NCBI RefSeq assembly: GCF_030036535.1
Contig: NZ_CP080388.1
Span: 1,979,001 to 2,043,000, forward strand
From: Agrobacterium cucumeris
GTDB taxonomy: Bacteria; Pseudomonadota; Alphaproteobacteria; Rhizobiales; Rhizobiaceae
Reading direction: 5' to 3'
Length of the DNA: 64,000 bases
Made by a program: the position numbers and the translations under genes. The notes under the pieces were generated by a model. The model worked only from the letters and a program-made list of their open reading frames with translations, searched no databases and was not told where the DNA came from. Shown here one piece after another: positions 20,003 through 28,823 of this stretch; position 1 is the first letter of the stretch, and each line of letters begins with the position of its first letter.

Positions 20003-20802
20003 CCGGCCACTCCCTTTCCGTGAACGGCCTATCGGCTGGCTACGGCGAAACCCTTATCATCGAAGGGCTCGATCTCGTTGTTCCGCGCGGCAGGATCACG
20101 GTCATCGTCGGCGCCAATGCCTGCGGCAAGTCCACACTTCTCCGCAGCATGTCGCGGCTGATCACGCCGCGCGCCGGGCAAGTCCTGCTCGATGGCAAGT
20201 CGATCCACCGGCTTCCTTCGAAGGACCTGGCGCAGCGCATGGGCCTTTTGCCGCAGTCGCCGATCGCGCCGGAGGGCATTGTTGTTGCTGATCTGGTCAG
20301 CCGTGGCCGACATCCGCATCACGGCCTTTTCGCCCGCTGGTCGCGGCAGGATGACGAGGCGGTCGCCGCAGCCCTCGTCGCCACTGATACGGTGGACCTT
20401 GCCGAGCGGCCGGTGGACGAGCTTTCTGGCGGCCAGCGGCAACGCGTCTGGATCGCCATGGCGCTTGCCCAGCAGACCGACATATTGCTGCTGGATGAGC
20501 CGACCACCTTCCTCGATATCAGCCACCAGGTCGAAGTGCTGGATCTTCTGACTGACCTCAACCACGCCCGGGAGACCACCATCGTCATGGTGCTGCACGA
20601 TCTTAATCTCGCAGCCCGTTATGCCGATCATCTCGTGGCCATGAGGGACGGAAAGCTGCATGTCTGCGGCACGCCGGAAGAGGTGCTGACGGAAGAGAAT
20701 GTGCGCCACGTCTTCGGCATCGAAAGCCGGGTCATCGAAGATCCGACCTCCGGCAAGCCGATGATGTTGCCGATCGGGCGGCACCGGGTGGTGGCGGCGT
20801 GA
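19999..20802 (+). CDS. Fe(III)-siderophore ABC transporter ATP-binding protein
   Basis: The 267-residue ATPase has Walker A 'GANACGKST', signature '[17 protein letters not shown]', Walker B 'ILLLDEPTTFLD' and the switch histidine in 'VMVLHDLNLAARYAD'. The start at 19999 (ATGA overlap with the permease stop) is chosen over longer frames, which are shadows of the permease gene. It is the last gene of the operon. The next gene is on the other strand. Confidence 0.93.
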   Translation: MTGHSLSVNGLSAGYGETLIIEGLDLVVPRGRITVIVGANACGKSTLLRSMSRLITPRAGQVLLDGKSIHRLPSKDLAQRMGLLPQSPIAPEGIVVADLVSRGRHPHHGLFARWSRQDDEAVAAALVATDTVDLAERPVDELSGGQRQRVWIAMALAQQTDILLLDEPTTFLDISHQVEVLDLLTDLNHARETTIVMVLHDLNLAARYADHLVAMRDGKLHVCGTPEEVLTEENVRHVFGIESRVIEDPTSGKPMMLPIGRHRVVAA

Positions 20803-20824
20803 AATAGCATCAGCGATTGCTAGA

Positions 20825-21697
20825 TCAAGGCCAGGCCGCATAGGATGGCGGTGGCACGTTCTGCACTCGCATCGCGGCCCGGCGGAAACGTCCGGGAGAC
20901 GTGCCCTCGTTGCGGGTGAAGAAGCGATTGAAATAGCCGGGGTCCTGAAAGCCCAATCGAAACGCGATTTCAGCAACTTGCAGCGATGAGTTAAGAAGAA
21001 GGTCGCGTGCTTCGGACAGCAACTCCCGGTGAATATAGGCCTGCGGCGAAAGCCCTGTGGCCTTGCGCACCGCAAATCCCAGGCGTTCACGGTTCACGCT
21101 CAGATATCTGGCATAATCGTCCACGCCCCATTGGTCGCGTTTGTGCTGGCTCACCAGCAGGACGAACCGTTCGGTAAGGCTGCCGGGGGTGGAGATGGCG
21201 GCGGCAATATCGGCGATGGCGTGCTGGCAGATGCGGATGAGGGTGACAGAAAGCAGGCTGGCGATGATCGTGTCGGAACCGGTTGTTGCGCGGACATTTT
21301 CGCTGGCGATGGTCTCGAGATAACCCGCCAGCTCCTGCCGGTCCTTTTCCGCTGACACCTGTGTCAGAACACGCTGCAATATGGTGCGCACGGCGCTGGC
21401 GCTCGTGCCGGTGGGCATCGCATGGGCAAGCCCGATTTCGCTCGTCCTCAGCAGCGATCCACGGCTTCCGGCATTCAGGCGCAGGCGGCCGGCGGGGCCG
21501 ATGGGCAGCCAGACGAGCCCCGGTGCTACGACCGGCAGCGTTTTTTCACCTTGGAGAATTTCCGCTTCACCGGCGGAAAGGAGAAGCAGATGGGCGCTAT
21601 CCGATTCCAATCGGAATTCGGATATGCGCAGCGTCGAGGCGAGGGGGCGCGCCGTAATCTCCACGCGATTGCCGGCAATCTGGCTTTGCAGCGGCAT
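20825..21697 (-). CDS. AraC-family transcriptional regulator
   Basis: The 290-residue protein has an N-terminal cupin-like effector domain and a C-terminal double helix-turn-helix ('GVDDYARYLSVNRERLGFAVRKATGLSPQAYIHRELLSEARDLLLNSSLQVAEIAFRLGFQDPGYFNRFFTRNEG'). It is divergent from the branched-chain-type ABC and aldehyde dehydrogenase operon that begins at 21832, with 134 bases between start codons. It is therefore the likely regulator of that operon, perhaps sensing an aromatic compound. The effector is unknown. Confidence 0.88.
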   Translation of the reverse strand: MPLQSQIAGNRVEITARPLASTLRISEFRLESDSAHLLLLSAGEAEILQGEKTLPVVAPGLVWLPIGPAGRLRLNAGSRGSLLRTSEIGLAHAMPTGTSASAVRTILQRVLTQVSAEKDRQELAGYLETIASENVRATTGSDTIIASLLSVTLIRICQHAIADIAAAISTPGSLTERFVLLVSQHKRDQWGVDDYARYLSVNRERLGFAVRKATGLSPQAYIHRELLSEARDLLLNSSLQVAEIAFRLGFQDPGYFNRFFTRNEGTSPGRFRRAAMRVQNVPPPSYAAWP

Positions 21698-21717
21698 TCA
21701 ACCTCCAAAAGTACAAT

Positions 21718-21738
21718 AATGCGCTACACTAGTGCATT
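21718..21738. promoter_or_regulatory. Short inverted repeat between AraC gene and liv-type operon
   Basis: AATGC (21718-21722) and GCATT (21734-21738) form an imperfect palindrome of about 21 bases, 21 bases upstream of the AraC start and 94 upstream of the binding-protein start. It is a possible operator. The arms are short, so chance is not excluded. Confidence 0.25.
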
Positions 21739-21831
21739 TTATATGCGGCTGTCATTGCTAAACTTTGCTCAGCGCAGGGGAAAACCTTGAGGAGAACGGC
21801 AACCCCGATAAGGCGCTTTGGGAGGAACATC

Positions 21832-23046
21832 ATGAATAATCTGAAGCGCAGAACGCTGTTCTGCCTGCTCTCCGGTGCTGCCCTGTCGGCGGTATCTTTC
21901 GGTGCTGCCAATGCGCAGGACCGCACATCGGTGAAGATCGGTTATGCCGTTTCAAAAAGCGGCGCCAATGCCACGGGTGCTGGCATCACCACCATTCCAA
22001 ACTACAAATTATGGGTGAAGGAGGTCAACGATGCCGGCGGCCTCACTTTGCCGGATGGCAAGCGCCTGCCGGTGGAAGTGGTCGAATATGACGACCGTTC
22101 CTCGGCCGAGGATGCGGTGCGGTTCACCGAGCGTCTGGCCAGCCAGGACAAGGTCGATTTCATTCTGCCGCCATGGGGCACGGGCTTCAATCTGGCCGTC
22201 GCACCGCTTTATGAGCGCTTCGGTTATCCGCAGCTTGCGGTTACCGGTGTGACCGACAAGGCGCCCGAATTTGCCGCGCGCTGGAAGAAGAGCTTCTGGA
22301 TGCTGGGCGGCGGCCATGATTATGCCAATGCGCTGGCCGACGTTTTGAAAGCCGCACGCGAGGCCGGCCAGATCAACGACAAGGTCGCGGTGATTTCCGT
22401 GGCTGACGGTTTCGGCATCGATCTCATCAAGGCTGCGCGACCGGCGCTGAAGGAAGCGGGTTTCACACTCGCCTATGACAAGACTTATCCGGTTGGCACC
22501 TCGGATTTCGCAGCACTTGTGAACGAGGCGGCGGCGAGCGGTGCCGACAGCTTCATCGCCTTTTCCTATCCGCCCGACAGTTTTGCGGTGACGAAACAGG
22601 CGCAGACGGCCCGGTTTAACCCGAAGGTTCTTTATGTCGGCGTCGGCGGTGCTTTCCCGATCTTCCCGAAGGTCTCCGATGGCAAGCAGGAAGGCGTGAT
22701 CAGCATCGGCGGCGTTGATGGCAGCAGCGACAGGATCGAGGATTATTTCAAGCGCCACGAGGCCTTCATCGGCGCCAAGCCGGACAGTTGGGCAAGCGCC
22801 ATCACCTATGCGAGCCTCGAAATGCTGGCCCAGTCCGTTCAACGCGTCGGCCTCGACAAGGCGGCGGTGGCAAATGAACTTTCGACGGGAAGCTTCGACA
22901 CCGTCATCGGCCCGGTCAAGCTTGAGGACAACCAGCTTCGGCAGCTTTGGTGGGCGGGGCAATGGCAAGGTGACCGCTTTGTGGCGATTGCACCGGCAGA
23001 CCGTTCAGGCGCGGCAAAGCCGATCATTCCGAAGCCGCAATGGTGA
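21832..23046 (+). CDS. Branched-chain-amino-acid-type ABC transporter binding protein
   Basis: The 404-residue LivJ-like periplasmic protein starts at the ATG at 21832, six bases after GGAGG. An upstream in-frame start at 21787 lacks such a site. The signal peptide ends 'GAANAQ'. The mature protein begins 'DRTSVKIGYAVSKSGANATGAGIT', typical of Peripla_BP_6 proteins that bind amides, urea or aromatic acids. The complete LivHMGF set follows. Given the aldehyde dehydrogenase at the end of the operon, an aromatic ligand is more likely than leucine, but this is inferred. Confidence 0.9.
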   Translation: MNNLKRRTLFCLLSGAALSAVSFGAANAQDRTSVKIGYAVSKSGANATGAGITTIPNYKLWVKEVNDAGGLTLPDGKRLPVEVVEYDDRSSAEDAVRFTERLASQDKVDFILPPWGTGFNLAVAPLYERFGYPQLAVTGVTDKAPEFAARWKKSFWMLGGGHDYANALADVLKAAREAGQINDKVAVISVADGFGIDLIKAARPALKEAGFTLAYDKTYPVGTSDFAALVNEAAASGADSFIAFSYPPDSFAVTKQAQTARFNPKVLYVGVGGAFPIFPKVSDGKQEGVISIGGVDGSSDRIEDYFKRHEAFIGAKPDSWASAITYASLEMLAQSVQRVGLDKAAVANELSTGSFDTVIGPVKLEDNQLRQLWWAGQWQGDRFVAIAPADRSGAAKPIIPKPQW

Positions 23047-23092
23047 GCCTTTGCCGGCCGGGGCCGTGAACCCCGGCCGGCAGGCTTCGGCC

Positions 23093-23989
23093 ATGTTCCA
23101 GACTGGAGACATTCCCTTGTTTTTATCCACCCTCATCTTCGGCTTGATGCTGGGAGGGACCTATGCGCTGATCGCGCTTGGACTTTCGCTGCAATATGGC
23201 ATTGCCCGCATCATGAACCTTGCTTATGGCGAAGTGCTGATTGCGGCTGCCTTCATCGCCTTCGTGCTGTTTTCCAGCTATGGCCTGTCGCCGCTCTGGT
23301 CGCTGTTCATCATCGTGCCGCTCGGTTACGCCCTGTCTTTCGCGATCTACCGGGTCATGATGCGGCCGCTCGTGCGCCGTTCGGGCGGCTCCGGCCGTCT
23401 GGAAGTCGATTCCATTCTGGCGACCTTCGGGCTGCTCTTCGTTATCCAGGGCATCATGCTCGTGGTGTTCGGCGGCAACTACCATTCCTATTCCTATCTT
23501 GCCAATGGCGTCGACATCTTCGGCACGACGGTGGCGCTGAACCGGCTCCTATCCTTCGGCCTGTCGGTTGTGATCGGCGGCGGGCTTTATCTGGCGCTCA
23601 CCCACAGCCGCTGGGGTCTCAACCTGCGGGCGGTGGCGCTGGCGCCCAAATCAGCGCCGCTGGTCGGCATTGATGTGAACCGTGTGGCCTCGATCGGCTT
23701 TGCCCTTGGCGGAGCCCTCGCCGTGGCGGGTGGCGTGATGATTTCGATGTACCAGACCTTTTCCGCCTCCTATGGCGTGGTCTTCACCATGAAGGCGCTT
23801 GTCGTCGTCATCATGGGCGGTGTCGGCAATCTGCTTGGCGCGCTGGTGGCCGGTCTGCTGCTCGGCCTCGTGGAAACTTTCGTGCTCGTTTATGTCGATC
23901 CCGGCCTCACGCTTGCCGCCACCTATCTGCTTTTCCTCGTGGTGCTGCTCTGGCGTCCGGAAGGCATTTTCGCAAGGAGGGGCAAATGA
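23093..23989 (+). CDS. Branched-chain-type ABC transporter permease (LivH family)
   Basis: The 298-residue inner-membrane permease has about eight helices and the LivH landmarks 'GGTYALIALGLSLQYGIARIMNLAYGE' and 'VVIMGGVGNLLGALVAGLLLGLVE'. The ATG at 23093 has a poor ribosome site. A TTG at 23117 is preceded by GGAGAC at good spacing and would give a typical LivH N-terminus, so the true start may be there. It overlaps the next permease by four bases. Confidence 0.9.
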   Translation: MFQTGDIPLFLSTLIFGLMLGGTYALIALGLSLQYGIARIMNLAYGEVLIAAAFIAFVLFSSYGLSPLWSLFIIVPLGYALSFAIYRVMMRPLVRRSGGSGRLEVDSILATFGLLFVIQGIMLVVFGGNYHSYSYLANGVDIFGTTVALNRLLSFGLSVVIGGGLYLALTHSRWGLNLRAVALAPKSAPLVGIDVNRVASIGFALGGALAVAGGVMISMYQTFSASYGVVFTMKALVVVIMGGVGNLLGALVAGLLLGLVETFVLVYVDPGLTLAATYLLFLVVLLWRPEGIFARRGK

Positions 23990-24894
23990 TCCCGCTTCTC
24001 ATCAGCCTTGCCGCAGCTGCACTGCTGGCGCTTTCGCCCTTCTTTTTCGATGCCTATGGCGTCGGCGTCATCATCGGCCTGCTGGGCTATGCGACGCTCG
24101 CCTCCGCCTGGGCGATGTTTTCCGGTCCGACCCGTTATATTTCGCTCGCCACCGTCGCCTTCTTCGGTGTCGGGGCCTATACGGTGGCGGTGCTGAGCGA
24201 GGTTTTGCCATGGCCGCTGGTGCTCCTGTGCGCGGCCCTTGTCGGCGCGGCGCTGGCGCTTGTCGTCGGGCTTTCCACACTGCGCGTCGCCGGCATTTAT
24301 TTCGTGATCTTTTCCTTCGGTCTTGCCGAACTCATCCGCCAGCTCATCACCTGGTACGAGGTGACTGTCACCGGCACGCTCGGGCGTTACATCTTCCTGC
24401 CGCTGGAGCCGCAGCATGTGCTCTGGCAATTGCTGGCGCTGGCTGTCATCACCCTTCTGCTGGTGATCCTGGTTGACCGCAGCAAGCTCGGACTGGCATT
24501 GAAGGCAATCGGTGACGACGAGGTCGTGGCCGCCCATGCGGGCATCAATCTCGCCCGCACCAAGCTGACGCTCTTCGTGCTGTCTGCCACGATCATCACG
24601 CTTGTCGGCGCCATTCAAGCCCCGCGCTGGGTCTATATCGAGCCGGCCATCGTCTTTAATCCGCAGGTATCGTTCCTCACCGTTATCATGGCACTGCTTG
24701 GCGGAGCCACGCGCCGCTGGGGACCCATTCTCGGTGCGGTGCCGCTGTTCCTGCTGTTCGAGTGGCTGGGCGCCAACTTCCCCAATCATTTTTCCATCAT
24801 TCTCGGCGCTCTCTTCATCCTCATCGTCTTTGTTCTGCCGGATGGCGTGCTGGCGGCGCTGGAGAAGCTGCGCAAAAAGGAGAAAGCCGCATGA
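23986..24894 (+). CDS. Branched-chain-type ABC transporter permease (LivM family)
   Basis: The 302-residue membrane protein has the LivM signature 'LARTKLTLFVLSATIITLVGAI' and 'ISLATVAFFGVGAYTVAVL'. It forms the heterodimeric channel with the LivH-type subunit. It starts in an ATGA overlap and ends in an ATGA overlap with the ATPase gene at 24891, so the genes are translationally coupled. Confidence 0.93.
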   Translation: MIPLLISLAAAALLALSPFFFDAYGVGVIIGLLGYATLASAWAMFSGPTRYISLATVAFFGVGAYTVAVLSEVLPWPLVLLCAALVGAALALVVGLSTLRVAGIYFVIFSFGLAELIRQLITWYEVTVTGTLGRYIFLPLEPQHVLWQLLALAVITLLLVILVDRSKLGLALKAIGDDEVVAAHAGINLARTKLTLFVLSATIITLVGAIQAPRWVYIEPAIVFNPQVSFLTVIMALLGGATRRWGPILGAVPLFLLFEWLGANFPNHFSIILGALFILIVFVLPDGVLAALEKLRKKEKAA

Positions 24895-25619
24895 GCGCCG
24901 TTCTCGAAATCACCGATATCCGCAAGACCTTCGGCGGGCTGAAGGCAGTGGATGGCCTTGGCCTCACAATCGAGGCCGGCGAGGTCGTCGGGCTGCTCGG
25001 GCCGAACGGCTCCGGCAAGACGACGCTGATGAACCTGATCTCCGGGGCGCTGAAGCCCACCGAAGGGTCGATCCGGCTCAAAGGGCAGGAGATTGCCGGC
25101 AAGCGGCCGGATGTGATTGCGCGCGCCGGCGTGGCGCGCACCTTCCAGCTGGTGCGGCTTTTGCCGTCGCTTTCCCTGCTTGAAAACGTTGCCGTATCGG
25201 CCATGTTCGGGCCGAAGCGGCTTTCGCGTCCCGAGGCGGAGACGGTCGCGCGCGCCTGCCTCGAAAGAATAGGTCTTACCGGGCGGGAAACCATGCCGGC
25301 CGGCGATCTCACCTATATCGACCAGAAACGGCTGGAACTGGCGCGTGCGCTGGCGGGTGAACCGAAGCTTCTGCTTCTCGACGAATGGCTTGCGGGCCTC
25401 AACCCCACGGAGCTGCAGGAAGGAATAGCGCTGATCCGGCGGCTGGCATCGCAGGGTACGACGATCCTGCTGGTGGAACATATCATGGCCGCCGTGCGCG
25501 CACTCTGCCCGCGATCCGTGGTCATGGCGGCCGGTCGCAAGATCGCCGATGGGCCGACGGCCTTGGTGCTTGATGATCCGCAGGTCATTTCCGCCTATCT
25601 GGGAGCGGCACATGCTTGA
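24891..25619 (+). CDS. Branched-chain-type ABC transporter ATP-binding protein (LivG family)
   Basis: The 242-residue ATPase starts at 24891 (ATGA overlap). Walker A 'GPNGSGKTTLMNLISG', a LivG-type 'GVARTFQLVRLLPSLSLLENV', a degenerate signature region 'GDLTYIDQKRLELARALA' instead of LSGGQ, and Walker B 'LLLLDEWLAGLNP' are visible. The departure from LSGGQ (LTYIDQ) and the W in the Walker B box (DEW rather than DEP) are seen in some LivG subgroups. The partner LivF has normal motifs, so one composite site may be weak. Confidence 0.9.
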   Translation: MSAVLEITDIRKTFGGLKAVDGLGLTIEAGEVVGLLGPNGSGKTTLMNLISGALKPTEGSIRLKGQEIAGKRPDVIARAGVARTFQLVRLLPSLSLLENVAVSAMFGPKRLSRPEAETVARACLERIGLTGRETMPAGDLTYIDQKRLELARALAGEPKLLLLDEWLAGLNPTELQEGIALIRRLASQGTTILLVEHIMAAVRALCPRSVVMAAGRKIADGPTALVLDDPQVISAYLGAAHA

Positions 25620-26334
25620 AATAGACGCACTGACAATCCGTTACGGCAAACATCTCGCGGTTGACGGCATATCGCTCAATGTCGCCAAGGGCGAAACGGT
25701 GGTGCTGCTCGGTGCCAATGGCGCTGGCAAGTCATCACTGCTGAAAGCGGTCGGCGGCCTGGTGGCTCCGGCCTCCGGCGAAGTGCGCGTCAACGGTTCG
25801 TCGCTTGCCGCTGTTCCCGCCCATCAGATCGTGGAGCGGGGCGTGGCGCTGGTGCCGGAGGGGCGCGGAATTTTCGCGGCGCTGACGGTGGAGGACAATC
25901 TCCGTCTCGGGGCCAATCCTCGCCATGCCCGTTCAGCGGAAAAGGCGACACGAGAGCATATTTTCGCACTGTTTCCGCGTCTTGCGGAGCGGCGGCAGCA
26001 GCTTGCCGGCACCATGTCCGGCGGCGAACAGCAGATGGTCGCCATCGGGCGGGCTTTGATGTCGGCGCCGGATTATCTGCTGCTGGATGAGCCGAGCCTT
26101 GGCCTTGCGCCCATCGTTACGCAGGAACTTTTTGCCGCCCTGGCGGAGATCAAAAAGAGCGGCCTTTCCATTCTGCTTGTGGAGCAGAATGTGCGCGAAA
26201 GCCTTGCGCTTGCCGATCGCGGTTATTTGCTGGAAGCAGGACGGATCGTCGGGGCAGGCACGGCGCAAGCCCTGTCCGCCGATCCAGCCGTGCAACGGGC
26301 GTTTCTCGGCGGCACCACCGCCGCCATTGTCTGA
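25612..26334 (+). CDS. Branched-chain-type ABC transporter ATP-binding protein (LivF family)
   Basis: The 240-residue ATPase has Walker A 'GANGAGKSSLLKAVGG', signature 'MSGGEQQMVAIGRALM', Walker B 'YLLLDEPSLGLAP' and 'LVEQNVRESLALADRGYLLEAGRIV', all typical of LivF. Its start at 25612 overlaps the LivG stop by eight bases. The aldehyde dehydrogenase gene follows after 16 bases with its own ribosome site. Confidence 0.93.
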   Translation: MLEIDALTIRYGKHLAVDGISLNVAKGETVVLLGANGAGKSSLLKAVGGLVAPASGEVRVNGSSLAAVPAHQIVERGVALVPEGRGIFAALTVEDNLRLGANPRHARSAEKATREHIFALFPRLAERRQQLAGTMSGGEQQMVAIGRALMSAPDYLLLDEPSLGLAPIVTQELFAALAEIKKSGLSILLVEQNVRESLALADRGYLLEAGRIVGAGTAQALSADPAVQRAFLGGTTAAIV

Positions 26335-26350
26335 ACTCAGGAGAAAGACC

Positions 26351-27802
26351 ATGCAGACTGTCAATCTTTTCATCGGCGGCGATCATTGCCCGGCCGCGAG
26401 CGGCAAGCGTTTCGAACGCAGCAACCCCATTACCGGCGATGTGGCGACCAGTGCGGCGGCGGCAACGGTGGAGGACGCCACCAGTGCGGCCGATGCCGCG
26501 GCCGCTGCCTTTCCCGTCTGGTCGGCAACGCCGCCCGGTGAACGCCGCCGCCTGCTTCTGGCCGCCGCGCAGGCGCTTCTCGCCGCCGGGCCTGACATTA
26601 CCCAGGCGATGAAGGACGAAATTGGCGCAACCGATGCCTGGGCCGGGTTCAACGTCAAACTGGCGAGCGATATGCTGGTGGAGGCGGCAAGCCTGACCAC
26701 CCAGATCAAGGGCGAGATCATTCCCTCCAACCGTCCGGGAACCATGGCGATGGCATTGCGCCAGCCGGCAGGTGTTGTCCTGTCCATGGCGCCGTGGAAT
26801 GCGCCGGTTATTCTCGGTGTGCGCTCCATCGCCACGCCGCTTGCCTGCGGCAATACGGTTGTCATGAAGACTTCGGAACTGTGCCCGCGCACCCATGCGC
26901 TGATCATCGAAGCCGTCGCTTCGGCCGGTCTGCCCAAGGGCGTGCTCAACGCCGTCTCCAATGCGCCGGAAGATGCGGCGAAGATCGTCGATACGCTGAT
27001 CGCGCACCCCGCCGTTAGACGCGTGAATTTCACCGGCTCGACCCGCGTCGGCCGGGTGATCGCCGAAACCGCCGGCCGTTATCTGAAACCCGCTTTGCTG
27101 GAGCTTGGCGGCAAGGCGCCGTTCATCGTGCTTGATGACGCCGATATCGATGCGGCTGTCGCGGCTGCTGCCTTCGGCGCTTATATGAACCAGGGGCAGA
27201 TCTGCATGTCGACGGAGCGCATCATCGTGCTCGACAGCGTTGCCGATACATTTGTCGAGGCCTTTGCCAAAAAAGCTTCGAGCCTCACGGCCGGCGATCC
27301 GCGTGAGGGCAAAACCCCGCTCGGCTCGCTGGTCAGCGCCGAAGCGACATCGCGCATCCGGGCGCTGGTGGATGATGCCGTTTCCAAGGGGGCGCGGCTG
27401 GTCGCGGGCGGCGGCGGCAATGGCACGATGGTGGATGCGATCGCCGTCGATGGCGTCACGCCCGCCATGCGGCTTTATGCCGAGGAAAGCTTCGGTCCCG
27501 TCGTCTCCATCATCCGGGCCGGCAGCATTGACGAGGCGGTGAGCATCGCCAACGAAACCGAGTTCGGTCTTTCCGCGGCGATTTTCGGCAGGGATCAGGC
27601 ACGGGCGCTTTCCATTGCCGCCCGCATCGAAAGCGGCATTTGCCACATCAACGGCCCGACTGTTCACGATGAGGCGCAGATGCCTTTCGGCGGCGTCAAG
27701 GCCTCCGGATACGGCCGCTTCGGCGGTACGGCGGGCATTGCGGAATTCACCGAGCTACGCTGGGTCACGTTGCAGGATGGGCCGCTGCATTATCCCATCT
27801 GA
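26351..27802 (+). CDS. Aldehyde dehydrogenase of the salicylaldehyde/vanillin type
   Basis: The 483-residue NAD(P)-dependent aldehyde dehydrogenase begins at 26351 after AGGAG. Catalytic residues are N150 ('APWNAPV'), E251 ('ELGGKAP') and C285 ('QGQICMSTER'). The 'ICMSTERIIV' segment and the 'SNRPGTMAMALRQPAGVVLSMAPWNAPV' region are characteristic of the salicylaldehyde/vanillin dehydrogenase group that oxidises aromatic aldehydes. It is the last gene of the liv-type operon, suggesting that the imported compound is, or yields, an aromatic aldehyde. No ring-cleavage gene is present in the window. Confidence 0.87.
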   Translation: MQTVNLFIGGDHCPAASGKRFERSNPITGDVATSAAAATVEDATSAADAAAAAFPVWSATPPGERRRLLLAAAQALLAAGPDITQAMKDEIGATDAWAGFNVKLASDMLVEAASLTTQIKGEIIPSNRPGTMAMALRQPAGVVLSMAPWNAPVILGVRSIATPLACGNTVVMKTSELCPRTHALIIEAVASAGLPKGVLNAVSNAPEDAAKIVDTLIAHPAVRRVNFTGSTRVGRVIAETAGRYLKPALLELGGKAPFIVLDDADIDAAVAAAAFGAYMNQGQICMSTERIIVLDSVADTFVEAFAKKASSLTAGDPREGKTPLGSLVSAEATSRIRALVDDAVSKGARLVAGGGGNGTMVDAIAVDGVTPAMRLYAEESFGPVVSIIRAGSIDEAVSIANETEFGLSAAIFGRDQARALSIAARIESGICHINGPTVHDEAQMPFGGVKASGYGRFGGTAGIAEFTELRWVTLQDGPLHYPI

Positions 27803-27832
27803 ACCGCAAACAGTATGGGCTGGCGGGCGGCA

Positions 27833-28729
27833 TCATCGTCGCTCGTCGATCAGCCAGCCGGTGAGTTTTCTTACCGCACTGTCGCTGCTTTTCGGCCGCA
27901 TCAGCCAGTAGCCGCGTCCCGGCGCATCGAGGCTCGGGCCTGCCGTCACCAGCACGCCGGCCTCCAGCAACGGATCGACCAGTCCGGCCCAGCCGAGCGC
28001 GAAACCCTGTTCGCCAATGGTTGCCTGCACCACCATGGTGTAATTGTTGAAGCTGATATCGCCGCCATCATGCTCGGCACCGCGATGCACGCCGAAATGC
28101 TTGAAATAGGCAGCCCAGTCGAACCAGTGCGCTTGCGAGGTGTTTTCGAGGTGGATGAGTTTATGGCGTGAAAAATCAGCGACACCTGCCGGTGCCGGCG
28201 TTTCCGCCAGGAGCGCCGGCGAGCAGACCGGTGTGACCTTTTCCGAAAGCAGCAATACCGCTCCTTCGCCCGCCTCCTGCTGCGTGCCGAAAATCACCAT
28301 CACATCACTGTCGTGTTTGCCCTGGCCGAGCGGATCCTGCGTGGCGACGATCTGGATGTTGATGTCCGGGTTGAGCGCGCGAAAACCATGCATGCGCGGG
28401 ATGAGCCACAGGGACGAGAAGGCATAATCCGTGTGCAGGCGGATGGTCTGGCGTTCCTCGGTCCGGCGAAGCTGCTGCGCCAGAAGATCGATGGCGTCGA
28501 CATTGCGCGAGACGATCTCGAACAGCCTCTGGCCCTCCGTCGTCAGTTCTATGCCGCGATGTCTGCGCTGCACGAGCGCTACACCCAGTTCCTCCTCCAG
28601 CCGGCGTATTTGATAGCTTACGGCCGGCTGCGTCAGCCGCAGGGATGCAGCCGCCGCCGTCAGGCTGCCGCGGCGGGCAACCTCGGTGAAAATGCGCATC
28701 CATCCCAGATCAAGCGGCCGGTCTGACAT
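27833..28729 (-). CDS. LysR-family regulator of choline-sulfate utilisation
   Basis: The 298-residue LysR regulator has the helix-turn-helix 'RRGSLTAAAASLRLTQPAVSYQIRRLEEELGVALVQRRHRGIEL' and a GcvA-like effector domain ('HTDYAFSSLWLIPRMHGFRALNPDINIQIVATQDP'). It matches regulators found beside choline sulfatase genes in alphaproteobacteria. It is divergent from choX-betC over a 94-base gap, which supports control of that pair. It is convergent with the aldehyde dehydrogenase gene. Confidence 0.82.
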   Translation of the reverse strand: MSDRPLDLGWMRIFTEVARRGSLTAAAASLRLTQPAVSYQIRRLEEELGVALVQRRHRGIELTTEGQRLFEIVSRNVDAIDLLAQQLRRTEERQTIRLHTDYAFSSLWLIPRMHGFRALNPDINIQIVATQDPLGQGKHDSDVMVIFGTQQEAGEGAVLLLSEKVTPVCSPALLAETPAPAGVADFSRHKLIHLENTSQAHWFDWAAYFKHFGVHRGAEHDGGDISFNNYTMVVQATIGEQGFALGWAGLVDPLLEAGVLVTAGPSLDAPGRGYWLMRPKSSDSAVRKLTGWLIDERR

Positions 28730-28823
28730 TAAAATTCCTTATATCAACTATCGAAAAATACCCGCTTCACAGGCAAAAGCAACGTGGTGTTCAATAAACT
28801 GGATTGATAAAAGGGGAGCCGCA

